Of a stretch of 5,159 nucleotides of DNA, positions 1-5,159 are shown piece after piece. The stretch is from Tectiglobus sp051009975 (GTDB lineage: Bacteria; Pseudomonadota; Alphaproteobacteria; Rhizobiales; Hyphomicrobiaceae), in contig JBPCWA010000596.1 in NCBI GenBank assembly GCA_051009975.1, positions 1 through 5,159 on the forward strand. Direction: 5' to 3'. The stretch's first letter is position 1. Every line of letters begins with the position of its first letter. A program made the translations under genes and the position numbers. Under the pieces are notes generated by a model. It searched no databases, was not told the origin of the DNA, and saw only the letters and a program-made list of their open reading frames with translations.

Positions 1-55
1 ATCCGCCACCTGAAGGAGAACATCTGTTAATTGTTTGATTTTGTTGGGTTTTATT

Positions 56-131
<76 letters not shown>

Positions 132-155
132 TTCCTCGATTTCCCACAACTGACC

Positions 156-185
156 ATAAGACCAATCAGCGCAAATTGGTCTCAA
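156..185 (-). promoter_or_regulatory. candidate promoter of tRNA-Ala
   Basis: On the minus strand a TTGAGA hexamer (180-185) lies 18 nt from TCTTAT (156-161), which would start transcription near 148 and give a leader of roughly 15-20 nt before the tRNA. The -35 is a fair match to the alphaproteobacterial TTGAC-type element and the -10 is weak. Location supports it more than sequence does. Confidence 0.3.
159..182. repeat. 8-bp perfect inverted repeat in tRNA promoter region
   Basis: The arms AGACCAAT (159-166) and ATTGGTCT (175-182) are perfectly complementary around an 8-nt centre. They cover the spacer and the edges of both hexamers of the proposed tRNA-Ala promoter. This could be a protein-binding palindrome or chance. 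The transcript probably starts downstream of it, so an RNA hairpin role in the tRNA is unlikely. Confidence 0.5.
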
Positions 186-223
186 TTCGTTGGGTTCGAT
201 CGAGCAACTCGAATGATTAGGCA

Positions 224-256
224 GGTCAACCGAAAACTGCAACAGCAAAGTTGACC
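224..256. repeat. 7-bp inverted repeat with TTGACC half-sites
   Basis: GGTCAAC (224-230) and GTTGACC (250-256) are perfect inverted copies 19 nt apart. Each arm contains TTGACC, a -35-like hexamer, pointing outward on the two strands. Neither has a convincing -10 at 16-18 nt, so I do not call promoters. The function is unknown. Confidence 0.45.
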
Positions 257-324
257 GCCAAGACGTTCGACGGACAAATCCTCAGCCGCATATCCCTCAA
301 TCGTCAGTATCGTCATGTCCTCTC

Positions 325-352
325 GAGGACCTTTAGAGGTCCTCTAGAGGTC
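325..352. repeat. overlapping palindromes and short direct repeat
   Basis: GAGGACCT (325-332) and AGGTCCTC (337-344) form a perfect 8-bp stem with a TTAG loop. CCTCTAGAGG (341-350) is itself a 10-bp palindrome, and TAGAGGTC occurs twice with an 11-bp period (334-341, 345-352). The stems are mutually exclusive. The block lies about 90 nt downstream of the stop of the minus-strand gene and upstream of tRNA-Ala. No T-run follows on either strand, so it is not a canonical intrinsic terminator, although it could act as a 3' end hairpin or protein site. Confidence 0.5.
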
Positions 353-368
353 ATCTCGAAGAGAGCCA

Positions 369-387
369 GCAGGAAGGCAAGTCCTGC
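369..387 (-). other. small hairpin in 3' flank of the 441-839 gene
   Basis: GCAGGA (369-374) and TCCTGC (382-387) form a 6-bp stem with a 7-nt loop, about 55 nt after the stop codon of the minus-strand gene. No T-run follows. It may mark the 3' end of that transcript, but support is weak. The rest of 132-440 shows no credible coding sequence. Confidence 0.25.
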
Positions 388-440
388 GCAGATAATATCT
401 TCCGACTGATGAACTTGGACAAAACAACACATTTGGACAT

Positions 441-839
441 CTATGTGTCGTCCTCGTCCTCCGCAACCGGACCAATAATGCCGACAACATCACCTCCCTC
501 ATCATCCTCTTCCTCAAGGAAGGTGTCGTCGTCGGATTCGCCGGAATCGCCCTCAATTTCCGCGTCGGCGTCCTCCAAACTAACCAACGCCTCATCATCC
601 GTCACTTCATCACCATCGCCCGCTTCCTGCTCGTTGGTCGCACCTTGCAGCGGCGCAGCGACGGCTGGCTCCGTAACCGCCTCGGTCTCCGGCTCCTCTT
701 CAGTGACAACCGGCGCAAGACGGTATTCTGCATCGCAGAGCGGACACATGATTGGGTCGCGGTTGAGGTCATAGAAACGGGAGCCACATTCTGGGTTCTG
801 GCACGTACGTTTGGTGCCGCGCGCTTCCTTCGTCGCCAT
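441..839 (-). CDS. FYDLN-acid (TIGR02300) family zinc-ribbon protein with acidic tail
   Basis: This 132-residue protein is of unknown function. Residues 1-45 form a compact basic head with four cysteines spaced as a zinc ribbon: C13-x4-C18 and C32-x2-C35. Between the pairs is the segment RFYDLNRDP that names the family. Residues 46-132 hold 36 Asp/Glu and no Lys or Arg, so this tail is probably disordered. Near the end is a short hydrophobic patch, DVVGIIG (117-123), that may be a binding motif. The ATG is chosen because AGAGGA lies just upstream at ribosome-binding distance and the sequence MATKEARGTKR fits known family N-termini. The family is, as far as I know, largely restricted to Alphaproteobacteria and commonly sits divergent to aroA, as here. 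A nucleic-acid or RNA-polymerase-related role would fit a zinc ribbon but is inference only. The stop is TAG at 441-443. Confidence 0.93.
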   Translation of the reverse strand: MATKEARGTKRTCQNPECGSRFYDLNRDPIMCPLCDAEYRLAPVVTEEEPETEAVTEPAVAAPLQGATNEQEAGDGDEVTDDEALVSLEDADAEIEGDSGESDDDTFLEEEDDEGGDVVGIIGPVAEDEDDT

Positions 840-871
840 TGCGATCCTCTTAATTTCCGAAAACTCACGCC

Positions 872-900
872 CTCTGCCACGGACGCATATGGCCTGTCAA
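872..900 (-). promoter_or_regulatory. candidate promoter of the zinc-ribbon gene
   Basis: A perfect TTGACA lies on the minus strand at 895-900, about 55 nt upstream of the start codon. The hexamer 17 nt further on is GCAGAG (872-877), a poor -10, so the call rests on the -35 and its position in a divergent intergenic region. Confidence 0.3.
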
Positions 901-924
901 AACTTAATGCCATTTACAGCACCG

Positions 925-953
925 TTGACATCCAAATGCCGCGGCTGCTCTAT
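925..953 (+). promoter_or_regulatory. candidate promoter of aroA-cmk
   Basis: A perfect TTGACA (925-930) is followed after 17 nt by CTCTAT (948-953), with CTATG overlapping it. This resembles the loose CTATAT-type -10 of Alphaproteobacteria. Transcription would begin near 960 and give an aroA leader of about 100 nt. It is the best match in the 840-1062 gap on this strand. Confidence 0.45.
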
Positions 954-1027
954 GCCGCTCCCGATGCGCTTCGCGTCGCGCTAATGCTTCTGGCCGGCCG
1001 ATCGCGGCGCCAACTGAGCGACAAGAT

Positions 1028-1045
1028 GCCCGGAAAGCACCGGGC
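1028..1045 (+). promoter_or_regulatory. GC-rich hairpin in the aroA leader
   Basis: GCCCGG (1028-1033) and CCGGGC (1040-1045) form a 6-bp all-GC stem with loop AAAGCA. It ends 5 nt before the AAGGG ribosome-binding site (1051-1055) of aroA. It leaves the site single-stranded and may shape ribosome access. There is no T-run, so it is not a terminator. Confidence 0.35.
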
Positions 1046-1062
1046 CAAACAAGGGCTCATAC

Positions 1063-2394
1063 ATGACGAAGACACTGACCGCCCATCGCGCGCCACCTCT
1101 AACTGGAGATGCAAGGGTGCCCGGCGATAAGTCCATTTCTCATCGCGCCCTGATGTTTGGTGGTATGGCCATGGGCAAAACCCTCATAAAGGGTCTTTTG
1201 GAGGGGGAAGATGTCCTTAATACAGCAAGAGCAATAACGGCTCTTGGCGGCGCAGCGCACAAAATCGATGGTGTTTGGGAGGTCACTGGTGCCGGCATCG
1301 GTGGCTTCAGACAACCTGAAACCCCTCTGGACTTCGGCAACTCTGGCACTGGCGTCCGCCTGATGCTTGGTATTCTCACCGGGCACGACGTCAACGCCCA
1401 ATTGATCGGAGATGCTTCTTTGAGCCGCCGTCCCATGGGTCGCGTCCTCACGCCACTCCGAATGATGGGACTGGAGGTAATCGACCAGCGCGAATCTCTA
1501 CCGTTAACGGTTCGGGGCTCGCAGTTTCCCGTGCCAATCACCTACCCCCTTCCCGTTCCGTCTGCGCAAGTGAAATCGGCAGTCCTGCTCGCCGGGCTTC
1601 ATGCCACTGGTGAAACAACCGTTATCGAAACACAGGCCACGCGCGATCACACCGAGCGTATGCTGCGCTATTTTGGAGCGCAGGTGGTGACCTCGACGAC
1701 CGAAGGCCAGACCCGCATCTGCATCACTGGAGATGCCGAGCTGACAGGCCGAACCGTCACAATTCCTGGGGATCCGAGTTCCGCGGCGTTCCTGGCAGCG
1801 GCAGCGGCCATAGTACCAGACTCGGATCTGACAATCTCGGATGTTCTGACTAATCCCACGAGGATCGGATTCTACCAGACGCTTCGCGAAATGGGCGCAG
1901 ACATTGCCTTCACCAACGAACGTGTGATCAACGGCGAACCCGTAGCCGACATACGCGTTCGCTACGCCCGACTGAAGGGTGTGACCGTTCCCGCAGAACG
2001 GGCACCAACGATGATCGATGAATACCCCGTTCTTGCATGCGTGGCTGCCTTCGCGGAAAACGAAACTATCATGCACGGCTTAGCAGAACTGAAGGTTAAA
2101 GAGAGCGATCGATTGGCCTCTACTGCAGCTGGCCTTGCTGCCAACGGCGTGCTAGCGCGAATTGACGGAGACACCTTGACTGTTTCCGGTGAAGGGAAGA
2201 TCGCCGGGGGCGGAACCGTGACCACACATCTCGACCATCGAATTGCGATGGCCTTTCTCATCCTCGGTCTTGCCAGTGATCGCCCGGTGACGGTCGATGA
2301 TGGGGACATCATTGACACAAGCTTCCCAGAATTCTCGGACACATTGAGGAATCTTGGGGCAGTGATTTTGACGGATGATGAGCAGGCGGCATGA
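1063..2394 (+). CDS. aroA: 3-phosphoshikimate 1-carboxyvinyltransferase (EPSP synthase), class II
   Basis: This cytosolic enzyme transfers the enolpyruvyl group of phosphoenolpyruvate to shikimate-3-phosphate, the sixth step of the shikimate pathway to chorismate. At 443 residues it is full length. Visible active-site elements are GDKSISHR (21-28; Lys23, Ser24, Arg28), RPMGR (Arg123), SAQVK (167-171), MIDEYP (Asp319, Glu320), KESDR (Glu347, Arg350) and HLDHR (Arg393). The motifs RDHTE (194-198), SAQVK and NPTR (264-267) assign it to class II, the group of the Agrobacterium CP4 enzyme. The glyphosate-determining loop reads NSGTGVRL (93-100). It has Gly95 where CP4 has Ala100, and Leu100 where E. 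coli has Pro101. The ATG has AAGGG 7 nt upstream. It is the first gene of an apparent operon and its TGA overlaps the cmk start (ATGA). Confidence 0.98.
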   Translation: MTKTLTAHRAPPLTGDARVPGDKSISHRALMFGGMAMGKTLIKGLLEGEDVLNTARAITALGGAAHKIDGVWEVTGAGIGGFRQPETPLDFGNSGTGVRLMLGILTGHDVNAQLIGDASLSRRPMGRVLTPLRMMGLEVIDQRESLPLTVRGSQFPVPITYPLPVPSAQVKSAVLLAGLHATGETTVIETQATRDHTERMLRYFGAQVVTSTTEGQTRICITGDAELTGRTVTIPGDPSSAAFLAAAAAIVPDSDLTISDVLTNPTRIGFYQTLREMGADIAFTNERVINGEPVADIRVRYARLKGVTVPAERAPTMIDEYPVLACVAAFAENETIMHGLAELKVKESDRLASTAAGLAANGVLARIDGDTLTVSGEGKIAGGGTVTTHLDHRIAMAFLILGLASDRPVTVDDGDIIDTSFPEFSDTLRNLGAVILTDDEQAA

Positions 2395-3035
2395 TCATCG
2401 CAGTCGATGGCCCTGCAGCATCTGGAAAAGGGACCGTTTCTAGGCGGATCGCTTCCACCTACGGCCTGGCGTATCTCGACACAGGTCTGCTTTATCGCGC
2501 CGTTGCGCGAGACATGTTGGCGATTGGTCACGCCCTCACTGACGAAACTGCCGCGGCAAAAGTCGCCGCTCATTTGGACGCCAACTCGCTCGATGACGAC
2601 GCCCTTCGATCGCCCGGCGCCGGCAATGCCGCATCTATAGTGGCACAGCACCAAGAAGTCAGGCAGAAATTGCTCAGACTACAGCGCGCCTTTTCAGTAC
2701 AGCCGTGCGGAGCAGTACTGGATGGTCGAGATATCGGTACGGTGGTCTGCCCAGATGCCAATGTGAAGCTCTTCGTTACGGCAGAAGCTCGCGTTCGGGC
2801 CGAAAGACGTTATCTCGAACTATCTGAGCGCGGCGAGAAAGTGACTCAAGACGAAATACTCGCTATGATTCTGGACCGCGACGCACGCGATCGCGATCGA
2901 CCGAACTCGCCCATGCGACCAGCAATCGATGCCTTGTTGCTCGACACGAGCAACTTGGATATAAACCAGTCGTTCGAAGCTGCGATCGAACTGATCAAGA
3001 GGAAGATCGGCCCGCCGGACGCCAATGCCTGCTGA
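2391..3035 (+). CDS. cmk: (d)CMP kinase (cytidylate kinase)
   Basis: This cytosolic kinase phosphorylates CMP and dCMP with ATP to the diphosphates, recycling pyrimidine nucleotides from RNA and lipid turnover. At 214 residues it is slightly shorter than the 227-residue E. coli enzyme. The P-loop GPAASGKGT is at 7-15. The CMP-binding segment LDTGLLYR (29-36) contains Arg36. GRDIGT (112-117) supplies Arg113 and Asp114, and the lid motif RDARDRDR spans 163-170. The ALLLDTS strand (181-187) is typical of the family. The ATG overlaps the aroA stop codon by 4 nt (ATGA), with AGG 4 nt upstream, which implies translational coupling to aroA. The stop is TGA at 3033-3035, inside a short direct repeat. 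Confidence 0.98.
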   Translation: MIIAVDGPAASGKGTVSRRIASTYGLAYLDTGLLYRAVARDMLAIGHALTDETAAAKVAAHLDANSLDDDALRSPGAGNAASIVAQHQEVRQKLLRLQRAFSVQPCGAVLDGRDIGTVVCPDANVKLFVTAEARVRAERRYLELSERGEKVTQDEILAMILDRDARDRDRPNSPMRPAIDALLLDTSNLDINQSFEAAIELIKRKIGPPDANAC

Positions 3036-3082
3036 GCAAATGCTGAGCTAGCGTAGTGCTTTGCTAAGCCAGTGCTTGCTGC
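3030..3082 (+). repeat. short GCT-rich direct repeats after cmk
   Basis: TGCTGAGC occurs at 3030-3037 and 3041-3048 (11-nt period; the first copy contains the cmk stop). AGTGCTT occurs at 3055-3061 and 3071-3077. Small stems are possible, such as GCTT/AAGC around 3058-3069, but no canonical terminator is formed. The block probably reflects local slippage. Confidence 0.45.
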
Positions 3083-3100
3083 GTTGTGCGTCCAATTTAT

Positions 3101-3272
3101 GCGAGTGGGAGACCCCCTTTAATCGCGGTGGATACAGAGATTAGCGCTATCAGGTCCATTTGCCCTCCGATACGGCCTCCTGAGGCCGAGTGGCAGAGCG
3201 CGCGACCTGTGTCAACGCACCAGCCCCGCTCAATCGCAGTGCGACCGCCGTTATGGTGGTCGGCGGCTTATT
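3101..3272 (+). ncRNA. candidate structured small RNA or rpsA leader between cmk and rpsA
   Basis: This part of the 316-nt cmk-rpsA gap has no credible protein gene but is dense in helices. GCGA/TCGC (3101-3104, 3123-3126) encloses GGG/CCC. The palindrome TAGCGCTA is at 3142-3149. A nested hairpin pairs TGCC/GGCA (3161-3164, 3192-3195) outside CGGCCT/AGGCCG (3173-3178, 3183-3188). GAGCG/CGCTC pairs 3196-3200 with 3227-3231, and a GC-rich terminal stem at 3243-3266 is followed by CTTATT. A patch ATTTAT at 3095-3100 could be a -10, putting the RNA start near 3107 and its length near 165 nt. From memory, the alpha-r45 (Smr45C) small RNA family of Rhizobiales is about 150 nt, ends in an intrinsic terminator and lies between cmk and rpsA. 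I infer a homologue but cannot confirm it. The alternative is a cis-acting leader by which S1 controls its own mRNA. Confidence 0.5.
3243..3272 (+). terminator. terminator-like hairpin with two competing pairings
   Basis: GACCGCC (3243-3249) pairs with GGTGGTC (3255-3261) over 7 bp with one G-U and a 5-nt loop. Alternatively CCGCCG (3245-3250) pairs with CGGCGG (3261-3266) over 6 bp, directly followed by CTTATT. The T-run is short and interrupted, so termination would be weak. It is the natural 3' end of the candidate RNA upstream. Confidence 0.4.
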
Positions 3273-3294
3273 GGGCGCCCCCGAACGTCGTCCG

Positions 3295-3323
3295 GAACAA
3301 TGTTTGCCGGATAAAATTATAAC
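3295..3323 (+). promoter_or_regulatory. AT-rich promoter-like patch before rpsA
   Basis: A 12-nt run of A and T (3311-3322) interrupts GC-rich sequence and contains TAAAAT (3312-3317) and TATAAC (3318-3323), both close to the -10 consensus. The hexamer 17 nt upstream of the second is GAACAA (3295-3300), a poor -35. Transcription from here would give a short rpsA leader of roughly 25 nt. Confidence 0.35.
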
Positions 3324-3351
3324 GCCCTGAGCTTAGCTTTGTGGAGATTGA

Positions 3352-5079
3352 ATGACTACCACCCAACTATCCAGTGAACTTAGTCCGAGCATCGAGGATT
3401 TCACGGCGATGCTCGACGAAACGCTCGCCCATGATGTTGCTTACGAAGGCAACGTGGTCCGCGGAAAAATCGTCGCAATCGAAAAGGACCTCGCCGTCAT
3501 CGACGTCGGACTGAAGATGGAAGGCCGCGTGCCGTTGAAGGAATTTGCCGTAGCTGGCAAGGATCCCAATCTGCAGGTCGGTGATGAAGTTGAAGTTTAT
3601 CTTGAGCGGATCGAAAATGCGGTGGGAGAAGCCGTACTAAGCCGCGACAAGGCCCGCCGTGAAGAGAGCTGGGTCCGACTCGAGAAACAGTTTGAGGCCG
3701 GTGAAAAAGTGACCGGAGTGATTTTCTCCAAGGTCAAAGGCGGATTTACCGTTGATTTGGATGGAGCCGTTGCATTCTTACCGGGAAGCCAGGTTGACAT
3801 TCGACCGGTGCGGGATATTGGCCCGTTGATGCACCAGGAACAGCCTTTCCAGATTCTGAAAATGGATCGCCGGCGAGGAAACATCGTTGTTTCGCGTCGA
3901 TCCGTTCTCGAGGAAACGCGAGCCGAACAGCGGGCAGACATCGTTGCGCGCCTCGCCGAAGGTCAAGTGATCGATGGCGTTGTCAAGAATATAACGGACT
4001 ACGGAGCATTCATCGATTTGGGCGGAATCGACGGCCTGCTCCATGTAACTGACATGGCGTGGCGCAGAGTGAACCACCCATCGGAAATTGTAACTGTCGG
4101 TGACACGGTTAAAGTGCAGATTGTACGGATCAACCCAGACACCCAACGCATCAGCCTCGGCATGAAGCAGCTCCAGGACGATCCGTGGCTGAGCATCGAC
4201 ACCAAATATCCATTGGGCGCTAAATTTGAAGGCACGGTTACGAATATTGCCGACTATGGCGCGTTCGTTGAGCTCGAGCCGGGCGTTGAAGGTCTCATTC
4301 ACGTCTCGGAAATGAGCTGGACTAAGAAAAATGTTCACCCTGGCAAGATCGTGTCGACAAGCCAGCAAGTGGAAGTCCAGATCCTTGAGGTGGATCCACA
4401 AAAGCGCCGCATTTCGCTCGGCCTCAAACAAACCCAGGACAATCCTTGGGAAGCCTTTCTTACTACCCATCCCAAAGGAAGCGAAGTGGAAGGTCCCATC
4501 CGAAACATCACCGAGTTCGGTCTGTTCATCGGCCTGGAAAATGGGGTCGACGGCATGGTTCATTTGTCGGATCTCGACTGGAATAAGTCAGGCGACGAAG
4601 CGATAAAGGACTACAATAAGGGCGAATCCGTTCGGGCCGTTGTTCTCGATGTTGACCCTTCGAAAGAACGCATTTCATTGGGCATAAAACAGGTCGGCGG
4701 CGATCCGATGGAGGCACTTGGCGGCTTCAAGCGAGGTGATCCGGTAACCTGTGAAGTCGTGGCCGTGCAAGAAAATGGTCTCGAAGTTAAGATTGCCGAC
4801 AGTGAGTTTACGACTTTCATCAAAAGGTCAGACTTGTCGCGAGATCGGTCCGAACAGCGTCCTGAGCGCTTCAACGTTGGTGACAAGGTCGATGCCGCAA
4901 TCACCTCGATTGACAAGGCCGCACGTCGCTTTGGCGTGTCGATCAAATCACTGGAAATCGCCGAGGAAAAACAGGCTGTTGAACAATATGGTTCGTCGGA
5001 CTCAGGCGCATCGCTCGGTGACATTCTCGGCGCCGCCATGAAAAAGCGAGAGGGAGAAGAGCCCGGAGCTGAGAGTTAA
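3352..5079 (+). CDS. rpsA: 30S ribosomal protein S1
   Basis: S1 binds mRNA on the 30S subunit and helps load structured or weak-SD messages. The 575-residue protein is a little longer than E. coli S1 (557). It has six S1 (OB-fold) domains at about 33-99, 117-183, 204-272, 289-359, 376-446 and 462-532. Domains 3-5 show the repeated pattern G-x-V-x-N-I-T-x-[YF]-G-[AL]-F ... G-[LM]-[LIV]-H-[VL]-[ST]-[ED] ... R-I-S-L-G, as in NITDYGAF (213-220) and KRRISLGLKQ (351-360). In E. coli domains 1-2 contact the ribosome and 3-6 bind RNA. Domain 6 is the most divergent. The charged tail carries YGSSDSGASLGDILG (546-560), a conserved alphaproteobacterial ending. The ATG has GGAG (3343-3346) 5 nt upstream. 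A long gap separates it from cmk, suggesting its own promoter or leader control. In related genomes ihfB commonly follows, but that would lie outside this window. Confidence 0.98.
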   Translation: MTTTQLSSELSPSIEDFTAMLDETLAHDVAYEGNVVRGKIVAIEKDLAVIDVGLKMEGRVPLKEFAVAGKDPNLQVGDEVEVYLERIENAVGEAVLSRDKARREESWVRLEKQFEAGEKVTGVIFSKVKGGFTVDLDGAVAFLPGSQVDIRPVRDIGPLMHQEQPFQILKMDRRRGNIVVSRRSVLEETRAEQRADIVARLAEGQVIDGVVKNITDYGAFIDLGGIDGLLHVTDMAWRRVNHPSEIVTVGDTVKVQIVRINPDTQRISLGMKQLQDDPWLSIDTKYPLGAKFEGTVTNIADYGAFVELEPGVEGLIHVSEMSWTKKNVHPGKIVSTSQQVEVQILEVDPQKRRISLGLKQTQDNPWEAFLTTHPKGSEVEGPIRNITEFGLFIGLENGVDGMVHLSDLDWNKSGDEAIKDYNKGESVRAVVLDVDPSKERISLGIKQVGGDPMEALGGFKRGDPVTCEVVAVQENGLEVKIADSEFTTFIKRSDLSRDRSEQRPERFNVGDKVDAAITSIDKAARRFGVSIKSLEIAEEKQAVEQYGSSDSGASLGDILGAAMKKREGEEPGAES

Positions 5080-5089
5080 TCTTTAAGGC

Positions 5090-5127
5090 CCCTGTCCTGG
5101 CTCTCTTGCCTCAAAGGCACAACAGGG
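5090..5127 (+). other. first hairpin after rpsA
   Basis: CCCTGT (5090-5095) and ACAGGG (5122-5127) form an outer 6-bp stem that encloses TGCCT/AGGCA (5107-5111, 5115-5119) with a CAA loop. It starts 11 nt after the rpsA stop. No T-run follows. Its last G is shared with the next hairpin, so the two may compete at the base. Confidence 0.4.
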
Positions 5128-5159
5128 CGTTCAGGACGTGCAAAGCATGTCCTGAACGC
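5127..5159 (+). terminator. probable rpsA terminator stem, cut at the window edge
   Basis: GCGTTCAGGAC (5127-5137) is perfectly complementary to GTCCTGAACGC (5149-5159). The helix continues through a G-U pair and TGC/GCA to an AAA loop, giving about 15 bp. The position 48 nt after the rpsA stop fits an intrinsic terminator. The T-run that would prove it lies beyond base 5159 and cannot be seen. Confidence 0.6.

Noticed and set aside
325..344. Intrinsic terminator for the zinc-ribbon gene or for tRNA-Ala
   Set aside because: The stem is perfect but no T-run follows on either strand, and it lies upstream of the tRNA rather than after it. It is listed as a repeat instead.
409..774. 121-residue Ser-rich plus-strand reading frame
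   Set aside because: The Ser/Thr richness is the complement of the acidic GAT/GAA codons of the minus-strand zinc-ribbon gene, so it is a shadow frame.
645..1130. 161-residue plus-strand reading frame
   Set aside because: It lies antisense to the zinc-ribbon gene, crosses the divergent promoter region and runs into the aroA start. The product has no family-like features, whereas both overlapped genes are clearly recognisable.
3030..3048. CRISPR-like or longer tandem array from the TGCTGAGC copies
   Set aside because: There are only two exact 8-base copies and one degenerate continuation, far too short and irregular for an array.
3086..3322. 78-residue plus-strand reading frame in the cmk-rpsA gap
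   Set aside because: It begins with GTG and has no ribosome-binding site. Its composition is rich in Pro, Arg and Ile with no recognisable domain, and it runs through the hairpins and the promoter-like patch. The stretch is better explained as RNA or regulatory sequence.
3778..4563. 261-residue minus-strand reading frame inside rpsA
   Set aside because: It is wholly antisense to the S1 domains. The sense frame is unambiguous and the antisense product has no recognisable motif.

Overview
The window looks like chromosomal core sequence of an alphaproteobacterium, most likely of the Hyphomicrobiales (Rhizobiales). The evidence is the gene order (a FYDLN-acid/TIGR02300 protein divergent from aroA-cmk-rpsA), a CP4-like class II EPSP synthase, and an S1 protein with alphaproteobacterial sequence features. 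Base composition is moderate in GC and similar across the genes, and I see no sign of a phage, transposon, CRISPR array or recent transfer.

Layout. Positions 56-131 (minus) hold a complete tRNA-Ala(GGC) with CCA encoded. Positions 132-440 are non-coding and contain several perfect inverted repeats, one inside the likely tRNA promoter. Positions 441-839 (minus) encode a small zinc-ribbon protein with a very acidic tail, of unknown function. Positions 840-1062 are a divergent promoter region with two TTGACA hexamers in inverted orientation. Positions 1063-2394 are aroA, overlapping cmk (2391-3035) by 4 nt. Positions 3036-3351 carry no credible protein gene. This gap holds short GCT-rich repeats, then a stretch rich in hairpins that ends in a terminator-like stem (about 3101-3272), then an AT-rich promoter-like patch. 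Positions 3352-5079 encode ribosomal protein S1 with six S1 domains. Two hairpins follow it, the second a 15-bp stem cut off by the window edge.

How the genes relate. AroA (aromatic amino acid precursors), Cmk (pyrimidine nucleotide recycling) and S1 (translation initiation) are housekeeping functions. aroA and cmk are translationally coupled. The gap and promoter-like patch suggest that rpsA also has its own transcription start.

No new multi-gene system is visible. The most interesting element is the candidate structured RNA between cmk and rpsA. Its position and architecture recall the alpha-r45 (Smr45C) small RNA family of Rhizobiales, but that is from memory and has not been tested by a covariance search.
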